Source: Calorimonas adulescens
Lineage (GTDB): Bacteria > Bacillota > Thermoanaerobacteria > Thermoanaerobacterales > UBA4877
Direction of reading: 5' to 3'
Assembly (NCBI RefSeq): GCF_008274215.1
Contig: NZ_VTPS01000004.1
Coordinates: forward strand, 85,712-149,711
Length of the DNA stretch: 64,000 bases
This document shows positions 52,561 to 63,700 of the stretch, piece after piece; the first letter of the stretch is position 1; every line of letters starts with the position of its first letter. The position numbers and the translations under genes are program-made. The notes under the pieces were generated by a model. It did not search any database, was not told the origin of the DNA, and was given only the letters and a program-made list of their open reading frames with translations.

Positions 52561-53334
52561 ATGGAGATAGATAACCTGCTGGTTTTTGATGTATGCGGTA
52601 AAATGGCTCACTTTAGAAAATATTATACTAATTCATCCTCCCTGTCATATATGTTTCCTCCGCGGACAGTTGTTACAGGTATAATTGCGGCTGTCCTTGG
52701 TATGGAAAGGGATTCGTATTATGAAGATTTTTCTTCTGAAATCTGTCATATAGCAGTCTCTGCAAGAGTTCCACTAAGAAAAATAATGCAAACTGTGAAT
52801 TATTTACAGACTAAAGACTTAAATGGTCTAAATGGCAGCAGGGGTCATACCCAGGTGCCATTGGAGATCATACTGCCTGAAGGGGATATGATCATATACC
52901 GTATTTATTTTACTCATCGAAACATGGATATCGTGGAGAAATTAAAAAATTATCTTCAGAGCGGAAAGACATTTTATCCAATATATATGGGTATATCAGA
53001 GTTTTTAGCTGTACCCAGTTATGTTGACTGCATATCAAAGGACAACATAATAGTGCATAGTCCTGGTATGCCGGTACAGGTAAGCACTGTATGCAATTCC
53101 AATATAATTGAAGATAAGGGACTAAAGTTTTCGGACAATACCGGCACAGTGCTACAGTATATAAAAGAGAAAGCACCCCTTGAGTTTGATAGAGATAGAA
53201 ACATAAAATCCACTGCAAACTTCATATGTGAGAAAAATTCAGGGAAGATATCCGGTGTTTTCTCCGTACCAGCATATGAGATAAGATACAATGGGCAACA
53301 AGAGAATATTGTATTTATGGAGGGAAATTTATGA
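52561..53334 (+). CDS. cas5: Cascade subunit Cas5 (type I-B)
   Basis: Binds the 5' handle of the crRNA and caps the Cas7 filament. The 257-residue protein has the typical N-terminal FDVCGKMAHFRKYYTNSSSLSYMFPPRTVVTGIIAAVLGMERDSYYEDF segment and a Gly-containing loop near 143 (YPIYMGISEFLA). It lies between cas7 and cas3 and overlaps cas3 by 4 bases. Confidence 0.95.
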   Translation: MEIDNLLVFDVCGKMAHFRKYYTNSSSLSYMFPPRTVVTGIIAAVLGMERDSYYEDFSSEICHIAVSARVPLRKIMQTVNYLQTKDLNGLNGSRGHTQVPLEIILPEGDMIIYRIYFTHRNMDIVEKLKNYLQSGKTFYPIYMGISEFLAVPSYVDCISKDNIIVHSPGMPVQVSTVCNSNIIEDKGLKFSDNTGTVLQYIKEKAPLEFDRDRNIKSTANFICEKNSGKISGVFSVPAYEIRYNGQQENIVFMEGNL

Positions 53335-55802
53335 TATTTTACTCCCATATAGACAGGGACAATAACAACAACATCACTGCCAAAAGGGAACTGGGACAAC
53401 ATTTAATTAATGTTGCATCTACAGTAAAAGATATAATAGCCAATTCTTACGTGGAAAATAGAGAGAGACTCTCAGATATCGGATGGATAGTCGGCCTTTG
53501 CCATGACTTCGGCAAGTTTACTACCTATTTTCAGGATTATCTTTTAGAAAATACAAAATTGGGGCAGAAGAAAAACCATGGGTTTATATCTGCCCTTTTT
53601 TCTTCTTATCAGATAAAACACCTTTTTAAAGACAAAGAATATATGCCTTTGTTTGTATATTTTATGGTTTTGCATCACCATGGTGACCTGAAAAACCTGG
53701 ATGTTGACCTGATTTTATCAAAGGAAAGTGAATACAATACAGATTTAAAAGAAAAGCTTGATATTACAAGACTGCAGGTGGAGGATATGACCAGAAATAT
53801 TGGTGATATTAAGGACGTCTACAGAAAACTGGACCCCTCAGTTGACGTGGGCGGTTTTTTGCAGGACTGGGAAGACTTTTATGATGAACTCAACAGACTT
53901 AAATTTAAATATATAAACAGCAAAAGAATAACTGTAGATATGCGCATCAAATACTCTATATATATGCTCTTTATCTATTCTGCGCTTATTGACTCTGATA
54001 AGAGAGAAGCAGGTAGGGTAGGGTCAGTTGAAAGGAAGAAAATACCGGCGTATGTAATAGACAGATATAGACACGCTAATTTTTCAGACAAACATGACGA
54101 ACCAATGGCATGGATAAGAGACGAAATATATGATTCAGTAAATAAGAATATAAAAGGCCTGGACCTCAACAAACACATACTGACTATAACGGCACCCACA
54201 GGTTCTGGTAAGACAATTACAGGTTTTTCTGCTGCAGTTAACCTTAGAGACAGGATAAACTCAGAGAAGGGATATACACCGAGAATTGTATACGCTCTTC
54301 CGTTTACCAGTATAATTGACCAGAATTATGATACGATACACAAGATATTGGAGGGCATAGATGATTTTAAAGAAAATGAGAATTTATATATTATAAAGCA
54401 TCATCATCTTGCTGATGTAAAATATATGGAAGATGACAAGGAAAGGCCAGTGGATGAATCCCTTGCCCTGATTGAAGCGTGGGAATCTGAGATTGTGGTT
54501 ACAACGTTTATTCAGTTTTTCTATACCCTTATTGGATACAGGAACAGGATGCTAAAAAAATACCACAATATAGCAGGATCTATAGTTATCTTGGACGAGG
54601 TACAAAACATACCGATGGAATACTGGGGTGACGTGGGTAAGGTATTGAAATATACATCAGAGATACTGAATATGTATATTATCCTTATGACAGCTACGAA
54701 ACCATTGATTTTCGGAGAGGGAGAATATGTAGAGCTTGTTGACACACCAGATAAATACTTTAAAGGATTGGATCGGGTCTCTCTGCTTCCTAATATGAAA
54801 GAGATGGATATAGAATCGTTTACAGAAGAAATTGTACAAAATTATGACCCCTATAAATCATACATGATTGTCATGAATACGATAGTAAGCTCCATAGAAG
54901 TCTTTGAAAAACTAAAAGAAAAGATGAAAGACAGGTATAAAGAAAACATGCCCGAGTTTATTTATCTCTCTGCCAATATAGTGCCGTATCGTAGAAAAAG
55001 GAAGCTTGAGGAAGTAAAGAGAAAGCTTAAAGCAGGTAAAAAACTATTTATTGTCTCGACACAGGTGGTGGAGGCGGGCGTTGATATAGACCTCGATGTG
55101 GTGATAAGGGATATAGGGCCATTTGACTCAATTATGCAGGTGGCCGGCAGATGTAACAGGGAAAATGGCCCACAGAAAGGGAAAGTATTTGTTTATAACC
55201 TTATAAGGGATAGCGGCAGGTATTATTATGAGCATATATATGGAAAGGTTCACTGCTTTACAACCAGAGAAATATTAAAAGACGAAAGAGAAATAAATGA
55301 GGGTAGCTTTTTGGGCATGATAGAGGCATATTTTGAAAAAGCAAGAGAGAGGACAGCCAGTGTCAATGGTGCTCTTGTAAAAGCTATTGCTGATATGAGG
55401 TTTGATGATAAAGAAAAAAACGTAAAAGATATTGAGTATGTCTCTGACTTTGAACTTATAGATGAGCTACCAGGTTATGTAGATGTATTTATAGAGACAG
55501 ATGATGACGTTGAGGTGACGGTTGACGGAATTACTAAAATGGTGAAGCCGTCGGATATATTTAATTTCTATAAAGAGGGGGTCCTCAATACAAAAGATAT
55601 GAAGAAAAAGAAGGAAAATTATTTAAAGATAAAGAAATATTTTAGAGAATTTGTCATATCCGTCAATTCTAGATATCTGCCAGAAGAGCTTGAAGTCTGG
55701 CATGGCTCAAACCTTTACCGGATATCTGCTGATGCGTTGGATCTGTATTATGATGATACTATAGGCTTTAAGAGGGTTAGGGATGAGAGCATCTTTGTAT
55801 AA
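53331..55802 (+). CDS. cas3: CRISPR effector nuclease-helicase Cas3 (HD + DExH)
   Basis: Unwinds and degrades target DNA after Cascade binding. The 823 residues contain an N-terminal HD nuclease (H58-D59 in LCHDFGKF; second His group in VLHHHGDL near 113) and a superfamily 2 helicase: Walker A APTGSGKT with K294, motif II D422-E423-V424-Q425, motif III MTATKP, motif V STQVVEAGVDIDLD and motif VI QVAGRCNREN. All catalytic motifs look intact. The start overlaps the cas5 stop. Confidence 0.97.
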   Translation: MIFYSHIDRDNNNNITAKRELGQHLINVASTVKDIIANSYVENRERLSDIGWIVGLCHDFGKFTTYFQDYLLENTKLGQKKNHGFISALFSSYQIKHLFKDKEYMPLFVYFMVLHHHGDLKNLDVDLILSKESEYNTDLKEKLDITRLQVEDMTRNIGDIKDVYRKLDPSVDVGGFLQDWEDFYDELNRLKFKYINSKRITVDMRIKYSIYMLFIYSALIDSDKREAGRVGSVERKKIPAYVIDRYRHANFSDKHDEPMAWIRDEIYDSVNKNIKGLDLNKHILTITAPTGSGKTITGFSAAVNLRDRINSEKGYTPRIVYALPFTSIIDQNYDTIHKILEGIDDFKENENLYIIKHHHLADVKYMEDDKERPVDESLALIEAWESEIVVTTFIQFFYTLIGYRNRMLKKYHNIAGSIVILDEVQNIPMEYWGDVGKVLKYTSEILNMYIILMTATKPLIFGEGEYVELVDTPDKYFKGLDRVSLLPNMKEMDIESFTEEIVQNYDPYKSYMIVMNTIVSSIEVFEKLKEKMKDRYKENMPEFIYLSANIVPYRRKRKLEEVKRKLKAGKKLFIVSTQVVEAGVDIDLDVVIRDIGPFDSIMQVAGRCNRENGPQKGKVFVYNLIRDSGRYYYEHIYGKVHCFTTREILKDEREINEGSFLGMIEAYFEKARERTASVNGALVKAIADMRFDDKEKNVKDIEYVSDFELIDELPGYVDVFIETDDDVEVTVDGITKMVKPSDIFNFYKEGVLNTKDMKKKKENYLKIKKYFREFVISVNSRYLPEELEVWHGSNLYRISADALDLYYDDTIGFKRVRDESIFV

Positions 55803-55818
55803 CGGAGGGTAGAGTGGT

Positions 55819-56328
55819 ATGGACAAGGAGGAAGAGGTAAGGGTAAATGGGACATTGGTATGGTATTATAACGTGTGCGAGAGAGAGGCATGGCTCATGA
55901 GCCATGGTGTGACACCGGATCAAAGTGACGCTAATGTTGAAATGGGCCGCTTTATCCATGAAAAGAGTTATAGAAGAGAGACTAAAGAGGTATCTACCAG
56001 TGGTATAAAGATTGACATATTAAGAAAAGAAGACGGCCAGTTGGTCATCGGAGAACTTAAAAAGAGCTCTAGATTTAAAGAAATAACAAAATGGCAGTTA
56101 AAATTCTACATGTATGAACTTGAAAAGCAAGGCATAAAGGCAAGAGGTGAACTGCTGTTTCCCGAGGAAAAACGTAAGGAACAGGTATTTCTCACTCAGG
56201 AGGACAGACTAAGACTGGATAACCAGATAAAAGAAATATTGCGCCTTGTATATCAAAGCGAACCACCAGAGCCCATTAAGATTGCTTTCTGTAAAAACTG
56301 TGCCTATGCAGAATTCTGTTGGGCTTGA
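55819..56328 (+). CDS. cas4: Cas4 exonuclease (adaptation)
   Basis: RecB-like nuclease that trims and selects prespacers by their PAM. The 169 residues include Fe-S cluster cysteines C20 and C158, C161, C167 (CKNCAYAEFC), the RecB motifs RFIHEKSYRRE near 47 and GELKKSSRFKEITKWQLKFYMYEL near 78. ATG 55819 follows GGAGGGTAGAG. It lies 16 bases after cas3 and 14 bases before cas1. Confidence 0.96.
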   Translation: MDKEEEVRVNGTLVWYYNVCEREAWLMSHGVTPDQSDANVEMGRFIHEKSYRRETKEVSTSGIKIDILRKEDGQLVIGELKKSSRFKEITKWQLKFYMYELEKQGIKARGELLFPEEKRKEQVFLTQEDRLRLDNQIKEILRLVYQSEPPEPIKIAFCKNCAYAEFCWA

Positions 56329-56342
56329 AAGAGGTGATGCGA

Positions 56343-57338
56343 TTGAAAAGAAGCTTTTATATAATGAGCGATGGAGAAATAAAAAGAAAAGACAACACGT
56401 TTGTCTTTGAAAATGATTCAGGGAAAAAGTATATACCTATAGAGGAACTCAATGATATCTACGTATTTGGAGAACTGACACTTAACAAAAGATTTTTGGA
56501 ATATGCCAGTCAAAAAGAAGTGCCTGTTCATTTCTTCAATCACTATGGTTACTACATAGGTAGTTTTTACCCAAGGGAACACTTGAATTCAGGGTATATG
56601 ATTTTAAAACAAGCTGAACATTATTTAGATAGTACTAAGAGACTGTTTTTGGCCAGGCAGTTTGTAGCAGGCTCTGCCCAGAACATACTGCATGTATTGA
56701 AATATTATATAAATCGTGACAAAGAAATGCTCAATGATACTTACTATGCTATCGAGGAATTGATGGGAAGACTTGAAGGATGCACTGAAGTAAGTCAGCT
56801 TATGGCCATAGAGGGAAATATACGTGACCTTTATTATAAAGCATTCGACTTAATATTGGAAAATCCAGATTTTTCGTTTGAAAAGAGGACAAGGAGGCCC
56901 CCGCAAAATTATATTAATACCATGATTAGTTTTGGCAATTCCATTATTTACACTATTGTATTAAGTGAAATATATAAAACACATCTTGATCCTCGAATTG
57001 GTTATCTTCACTCTACAAACTTCAGGCGGTTTACCTTAAATCTTGACGTATCTGAAATTTTCAAACCCATAATTGTAGACAGGATGATTCTCACACTCAT
57101 AGGTAAAAAAATGATTACAAAAAGTGATTTTGATAAAAACGCAAATGGGATTATAATGAAAGACAAAGGAAAACAGTTAATACTTCAAGAAATTGACAAA
57201 AAAATGGGTGTGACTATAAAGCACAGAGAACTTGGAAGAGAAGTATCCTACCGGACAATAGTCAGGATGGAACTATATAAGCTGGAAAAGCACCTTATGG
57301 GAGAAAAAGAATTTAAACCGTTTCAATCAAAATGGTGA
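56343..57338 (+). CDS. cas1: Cas1 integrase (type I-B)
   Basis: Catalytic subunit of the spacer integration complex, 331 residues. The conserved metal site is intact: E157 (AIEGNIRDLYY), H223 (GYLHSTNFRR) and E238 with D235 (LDVSEIFKP). I start at TTG 56343 (MKRSFYIMSDGEI), the usual Cas1b N-terminus, with AAGAGGTG upstream; ATG 56337 two codons before is an alternative. Confidence 0.96.
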   Translation: MKRSFYIMSDGEIKRKDNTFVFENDSGKKYIPIEELNDIYVFGELTLNKRFLEYASQKEVPVHFFNHYGYYIGSFYPREHLNSGYMILKQAEHYLDSTKRLFLARQFVAGSAQNILHVLKYYINRDKEMLNDTYYAIEELMGRLEGCTEVSQLMAIEGNIRDLYYKAFDLILENPDFSFEKRTRRPPQNYINTMISFGNSIIYTIVLSEIYKTHLDPRIGYLHSTNFRRFTLNLDVSEIFKPIIVDRMILTLIGKKMITKSDFDKNANGIIMKDKGKQLILQEIDKKMGVTIKHRELGREVSYRTIVRMELYKLEKHLMGEKEFKPFQSKW

Positions 57339-57354
57339 TTTTAGGAGCACAACG

Positions 57355-57618
57355 ATGTTTGTGATTTTAGTCTATGATGTCAATGAAAAAAGAGTTGCCA
57401 AAGCCTTAAAAACATGCAGAAAATATCTTTATTGGGTCCAGAACTCAGTTTTTGAAGGGGAACTATCTGAGGCAAACTACAAAAAACTCAAATTCGAATT
57501 GGAAAAAATAATCAATAAGGAGGAAGACTCTGTAATATTTTATACATTTAGGAGTATGAGATATTCTGAAAGAGAATCAATGGGTCTCAAAAAAGGTGGA
57601 GATGTTAATTTCTTATAA
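57355..57618 (+). CDS. cas2: Cas2 integration subunit
   Basis: Dimeric ferredoxin-fold protein bridging Cas1 dimers, 87 residues. It begins MFVILVYDVNEKRVAKAL with the conserved D8, followed by RKYLYWVQNSVFEGELSEANYKKLK. AGGAGC precedes ATG 57355. It is the last gene of the operon; the leader and array begin within 170 bases. Confidence 0.97.
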   Translation: MFVILVYDVNEKRVAKALKTCRKYLYWVQNSVFEGELSEANYKKLKFELEKIINKEEDSVIFYTFRSMRYSERESMGLKKGGDVNFL

Positions 57619-57787
57619 AAGTCGTCGATGTGCGGTAATGTAAAAATACCTGGGCATCGACGACCCTACTTTATAATCTCTTTTCTTTCTATTTCAACTG
57701 TCCATGACATTAAATAATATAACGGCATGTGCTTTAAAGTAAAATGTGCTATAATAAAAATATTAGGTTTTATGCATATTTTGATTA
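57619..57787 (+). promoter_or_regulatory. CRISPR leader with hairpin and promoter
   Basis: A 169-base, mostly AT-rich stretch between cas2 and the first repeat. Just after the cas2 stop there is a perfect 10-bp inverted repeat GTCGTCGATG (57621-57630) / CATCGACGAC (57655-57664), which I remember as a recurring element behind cas2 in many loci. TATAAT (57750-57755) is a good -10 box 33 bases before the first repeat; its -35 is weak. New spacers should enter at 57788. Confidence 0.75.
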
Positions 57788-60700
57788 GTTTTTAGCCTAC
57801 CTCCAAGGAATTGAAACTACTCCATCTGCCTTTTAAATTCATGGAATGTCTGTTGTTTTTAGCCTACCTCCAAGGAATTGAAACAAGATAGCTCCCCAGG
57901 AGACCACGGGACGCCACCTGGGTTTTTAGCCTACCTCCAAGGAATTGAAACACAGGATATGCAAAATCAACGGGGTTTCCCCGGTATAGTTTTTAGCCTA
58001 CCTCCAAGGAATTGAAACCAGGAATAAAATAGGCCTGTGCTCTGATTTCAAACATGTTTTTAGCCTACCTCCAAGGAATTGAAACTTTCTTTTTCCGTCT
58101 GGCTGGTGCGCATCTCATCGGTTTTTAGCCTACCTCCAAGGAATTGAAACTTGATAATATCAACGGAAAGCTTGTTGCGGTTGACGTTTTTAGCCTACCT
58201 CCAAGGAATTGAAACCAGAAAAACTAACAATATAAAGAAGTTAGAATTCCGGTTTTTAGCCTACCTCCAAGGAATTGAAACGGTGAACATACGAAAGGAG
58301 ATTCTTGAATGAATAAAGTTTTTAGCCTACCTCCAAGGAATTGAAACCGCCGTTAGATTCCATTCTCTTCCTTTCTTCGTCGAGTTTTTAGCCTACCTCC
58401 AAGGAATTGAAACATAAGGGGGGCATTTTTGGCTTTTTCAGCCTCTTTGTTTTTAGCCTACCTCCAAGGAATTGAAACAAAGAGCAGCGGCGTTGAGGAA
58501 GCTGCCATTGCATTTGAGTTTTTAGCCTACCTCCAAGGAATTGAAACTGGGCCAATATGCTGTACTCAGCCTTCGGAGACTCTGTTTTTAGCCTACCTCC
58601 AAGGAATTGAAACTTGGTGTATCGGGAGCATATCCCGGAGTTACAGCATGTTTTTAGCCTACCTCCAAGGAATTGAAACTCTGAAGAAGGCGCTGAGACC
58701 ACAGAAAATATAGTGTGTTTTTAGCCTACCTCCAAGGAATTGAAACATTTGTGGCCCGTTGACTTCTTCAACCCGGCCTATAAGTTTTTAGCCTACCTCC
58801 AAGGAATTGAAACCGGACCGGGGCCTGCCAGCTGAGGTCATAAGGGACAGTTTTTAGCCTACCTCCAAGGAATTGAAACGGGCCTTTCTTTCGGGTATGT
58901 GGATTTACCTGTGGTGTTTTTAGCCTACCTCCAAGGAATTGAAACTGAAAGAGGTACGCGTTCACCCGATCCTGAAACATTAGTTTTTAGCCTACCTCCA
59001 AGGAATTGAAACCCGGAACAGATATGCTCCCAGCCCAGATACGCTACAGGTTTTTAGCCTACCTCCAAGGAATTGAAACCTGTAGTATCTACTCCTTCTG
59101 TTATTGACATAGGTGTTTTTAGCCTACCTCCAAGGAATTGAAACTAGTCTCAGTAGTATATACATAGATAACGCCATATTTGTTTTTAGCCTACCTCCAA
59201 GGAATTGAAACTGAGAAGCATAAAGATGATATTTGGGTTGGCTATAGTTTTTAGCCTACCTCCAAGGAATTGAAACTTCAAAATCAGGTGGAAGTAGATT
59301 CATTGAAGCAGAGTTTTTAGCCTACCTCCAAGGAATTGAAACAACCAATAATCCATGTAATCAGCAACAGAAATTTCAGTTTTTAGCCTACCTCCAAGGA
59401 ATTGAAACCCCGAAGTTACCCAAAACTTTTAAACTCGGGTAACCGGTTTTTAGCCTACCTCCAAGGAATTGAAACTAAACTTCTACAGGGCTTGGTTCTT
59501 TTGTAAACAATGTTTTTAGCCTACCTCCAAGGAATTGAAACTCGAATATGAGGCTGTTCATCGAAAATTGAATAATTTGTTTTTAGCCTACCTCCAAGGA
59601 ATTGAAACTGGTATTGCTGCAATTAGCTGCGGTAAAGCCTGTGTCGTTTTTAGCCTACCTCCAAGGAATTGAAACTCGAGGGCAATTGTGAGGTATATGA
59701 ACGGAGATATGGGTTTTTAGCCTACCTCCAAGGAATTGAAACATAAAGAAACCGAATCGCTGAATAAAAATGAGCTCGAGTTTTTAGCCTACCTCCAAGG
59801 AATTGAAACATAAAAAGTATGAGTGCAGCAGCAGTTGGAAAGAATGGACCTGTTTTTAGCCTACCTCCAAGGAATTGAAACATGATACAAACCTTGAAAC
59901 ATTAATGGACTTTTTATGTTTTTAGCCTACCTCCAAGGAATTGAAACGTGGAAAAGGAGAGATAAAGGATGAATTGTAATTGGTTTTTAGCCTACCTCCA
60001 AGGAATTGAAACTTCTGCTTCTTTTGGCTGGCTGTAAACCCGATACACTGTTTTTAGCCTACCTCCAAGGAATTGAAACGCCATATAGCTTTTTCTTCGG
60101 TTTCGCTGATGTTTTGTTTTTAGCCTACCTCCAAGGAATTGAAACTGTCTAACACGGATTTTGTAGGTTATGCCACCTATCTGTTTTTAGCCTACCTCCA
60201 AGGAATTGAAACAGGTATTTGGTAAGGCTCTCAGCAGATGCTGAATTGTTTTTAGCCTACCTCCAAGGAATTGAAACTCCTGTCAGAGGGACTTGGGCTT
60301 AATGTTGACAGCGAGTTTTTAGCCTACCTCCAAGGAATTGAAACCAAAGAAATCGAGAAAATGCTTTATAAGTATTTTGAAGTTTTTAGCCTACCTCCAA
60401 GGAATTGAAACTTCTATACACTACGGCCTCCACTAATTCAGGGTCCGCAGTTTTTAGCCTACCTCCAAGGAATTGAAACTCCCCACCAGTTCTAATAAAG
60501 GGTTTCCGGCATTTATGTTTTTAGCCTACCTCCAAGGAATTGAAACATGCCTTGGCCTCTGAGATTTTCTATTTCATCTATCAGTTTTTAGCCTACCTCC
60601 AAGGAATTGAAACTCGCCCTGACCGGGGGCGGGCAGGCCCCGGATTGGGGTTTTTAGCCTACCTCCAAGGAATTGAAACTGAATTGTAGCAGGAGATTTA

Positions 60701-63700
60701 CCTTCTTCAACTTTTGTTTTTAGCCTACCTCCAAGGAATTGAAACCGAAACAGGGCGCAGGAATAGCAAAGCTAGACAGAGGTTTTTAGCCTACCTCCAA
60801 GGAATTGAAACTAATATAAGAATTCAGGAAGCTCAAAGAATGGGGTTGGTTTTTAGCCTACCTCCAAGGAATTGAAACCCGATATTGAATTCGCTGGTCG
60901 GCAATGTGCAAAATGGTTTTTAGCCTACCTCCAAGGAATTGAAACAGGGTGAAGAATGTTTTTTCCTAAGGGTGATTGGTGAGTTTTTAGCCTACCTCCA
61001 AGGAATTGAAACTAACGAATTTTCCTCTTAATTTTTCTCATATAAAAAGTTTTTAGCCTACCTCCAAGGAATTGAAACCTCTTTATAGTGGAACTCCAGG
61101 AAGTGGGAAAAGTTAGTTTTTAGCCTACCTCCAAGGAATTGAAACAAATTAATAAAGAGATTGGTTGGAGTCTTGAAGAACGGTTTTTAGCCTACCTCCA
61201 AGGAATTGAAACTCTCATATATGACGGTCCTGCTGTCGTCTATTTTTGTGTTTTTAGCCTACCTCCAAGGAATTGAAACACCTCCTTCCGAGGTGTGTTA
61301 CTTCCTTAACATAATGTTTTTAGCCTACCTCCAAGGAATTGAAACTTGTTTGTAAATGTTTTACAGTTATTATACTTTTTGTTTTTAGCCTACCTCCAAG
61401 GAATTGAAACGGGCTTGGAAGTTCGTATGAAAATAGGCAAAATGAGAGTTTTTAGCCTACCTCCAAGGAATTGAAACTAAGGTTAAAATTGCTGACCTGC
61501 GCACGCTTCCAGAGTTTTTAGCCTACCTCCAAGGAATTGAAACCAGCATCCATCCATTTGTATACCCACGTTTGCCCTGTGTTTTTAGCCTACCTCCAAG
61601 GAATTGAAACCTAGGTAACTCTATTTCTAAAAGATATACTTATCACCGTTTTTAGCCTACCTCCAAGGAATTGAAACTGAATTCTGGGTCATGCGTTCTC
61701 GCTATTAACTTTGTGTTTTTAGCCTACCTCCAAGGAATTGAAACATGGTGTAGAGCTTGATATTCAGAGTGTGATATTGGTTTTTAGCCTACCTCCAAGG
61801 AATTGAAACATATTGATCAGCTTTCATGGCATTAACAAAATTAAGACGTTTTTAGCCTACCTCCAAGGAATTGAAACCAGTATCTGTTTCATCAAACATA
61901 CCTGCCTGTGCTTCGTTTTTAGCCTACCTCCAAGGAATTGAAACTCGCAAGTGCTATAACTGCAATGGGGCAGAGTTCAGTTTTTAGCCTACCTCCAAGG
62001 AATTGAAACATGGTTTTAAACCAATTTGTGAGGGAACAAGCCGGAGTTTTTAGCCTACCTCCAAGGAATTGAAACAAGAATGAAGAAAAGGAGTTCTTCT
62101 CAGGGACGCCGTTGTTTTTAGCCTACCTCCAAGGAATTGAAACTCGAATATGAGGCTGTTCATCGAAAATTGAATAATTTTGTTTTTAGCCTACCTCCAA
62201 GGAATTGAAACTTTAGATAGGTTTTCAATGAGGACACCCCTTTTTGGTTTTTAGCCTACCTCCAAGGAATTGAAACTGCTGCTTGGCCATTGGCACCAAT
62301 CGGAATATCTATTGTTTTTAGCCTACCTCCAAGGAATTGAAACTCGCAAAGTATTATGATACTTATGCTATATTTAGTGGTTTTTAGCCTACCTCCAAGG
62401 AATTGAAACTCGATAGTTGCGGTATAAGGTATTTTTTGGATAGTTTGTTTTTAGCCTACCTCCAAGGAATTGAAACAAAGATTCATCAAATGAACCATTT
62501 CATGAATCAATGTGTTTTTAGCCTACCTCCAAGGAATTGAAACCGAGTGAAAATTCAAAGCCTCTTGTAAAGTTCCTTGTTTTTAGCCTACCTCCAAGGA
62601 ATTGAAACTCCATTCATTGCTTTTATAAAACGCTTCTGATTGTGTTTTTAGCCTACCTCCAAGGAATTGAAACATTTTTGAGTCTAATTCTTCCATCGTT
62701 TCACCTCTGTTTTTAGCCTACCTCCAAGGAATTGAAACCTGACAGAGCTGATGGTTCTGTTTAGCGCTTGAGCTGTTTTTAGCCTACCTCCAAGGAATTG
62801 AAACTTTCAAGCGTTCTTGTTGCTATACCTGTTTGACTTGGTTTTTAGCCTACCTCCAAGGAATTGAAACAGAAGCAATGATGCCTTTCCACTACTACTT
62901 ACACTCCGTTTTTAGCCTACCTCCAAGGAATTGAAACTATTTATCACGTTTTTTAGGATTTTTAACAACATCGTTTTTAGCCTACCTCCAAGGAATTGAA
63001 ACCTGTAAGGCAGTTTTGTATGTTGAGGCAGGGTATAGGTTTTTAGCCTACCTCCAAGGAATTGAAACTGCTATATTTAGTGAAGATGAAAAGGTTAAGT
63101 CCTCGGTTTTTAGCCTACCTCCAAGGAATTGAAACAATCTAAAAGGAGGAATAAAAATGAAGGAACATAGAGTTTTTAGCCTACCTCCAAGGAATTGAAA
63201 CAAGGTAGTTATGACAGTAGGTTATCTGTGCAAGTATGTTTTTAGCCTACCTCCAAGGAATTGAAACACTCGTGAAAAAGTCGTTATCTCAGTAACGACA
63301 ATGTTTTTAGCCTACCTCCAAGGAATTGAAACGAGATATCATGTCACATAATTCATGTCTACACAACTGGTTTTTAGCCTACCTCCAAGGAATTGAAACT
63401 AATATTTTTTGGATAAAATTCGCAGGGAGGCTAGTGTTTTTAGCCTACCTCCAAGGAATTGAAACTGTGCCTCAGATGATTCTTGACGTTAATCCTTCTA
63501 TGTTTTTAGCCTACCTCCAAGGAATTGAAACTCTGCAGCATAATAATGTCCAATTAGATAGTGCTGAGGTTTTTAGCCTACCTCCAAGGAATTGAAACCA
63601 CTGCTATCCATGATGCTTTTGTTGTAGGTTTAGTGTTTTTAGCCTACCTCCAAGGAATTGAAACAGATAAGGAGAACGTATACGTATTGTATCTATAGCC

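Noticed and set aside
58388..58980. Open frames on both strands within the array, with repeated LAYLQGIET or FQFLGGRLKT segments
   Set aside because: They are translations of the CRISPR repeat; every 'domain' is one repeat plus a spacer.
63326..63595. Short open frame starting MKRDIMSHNS in the array
   Set aside because: Also only repeats and spacers read through.
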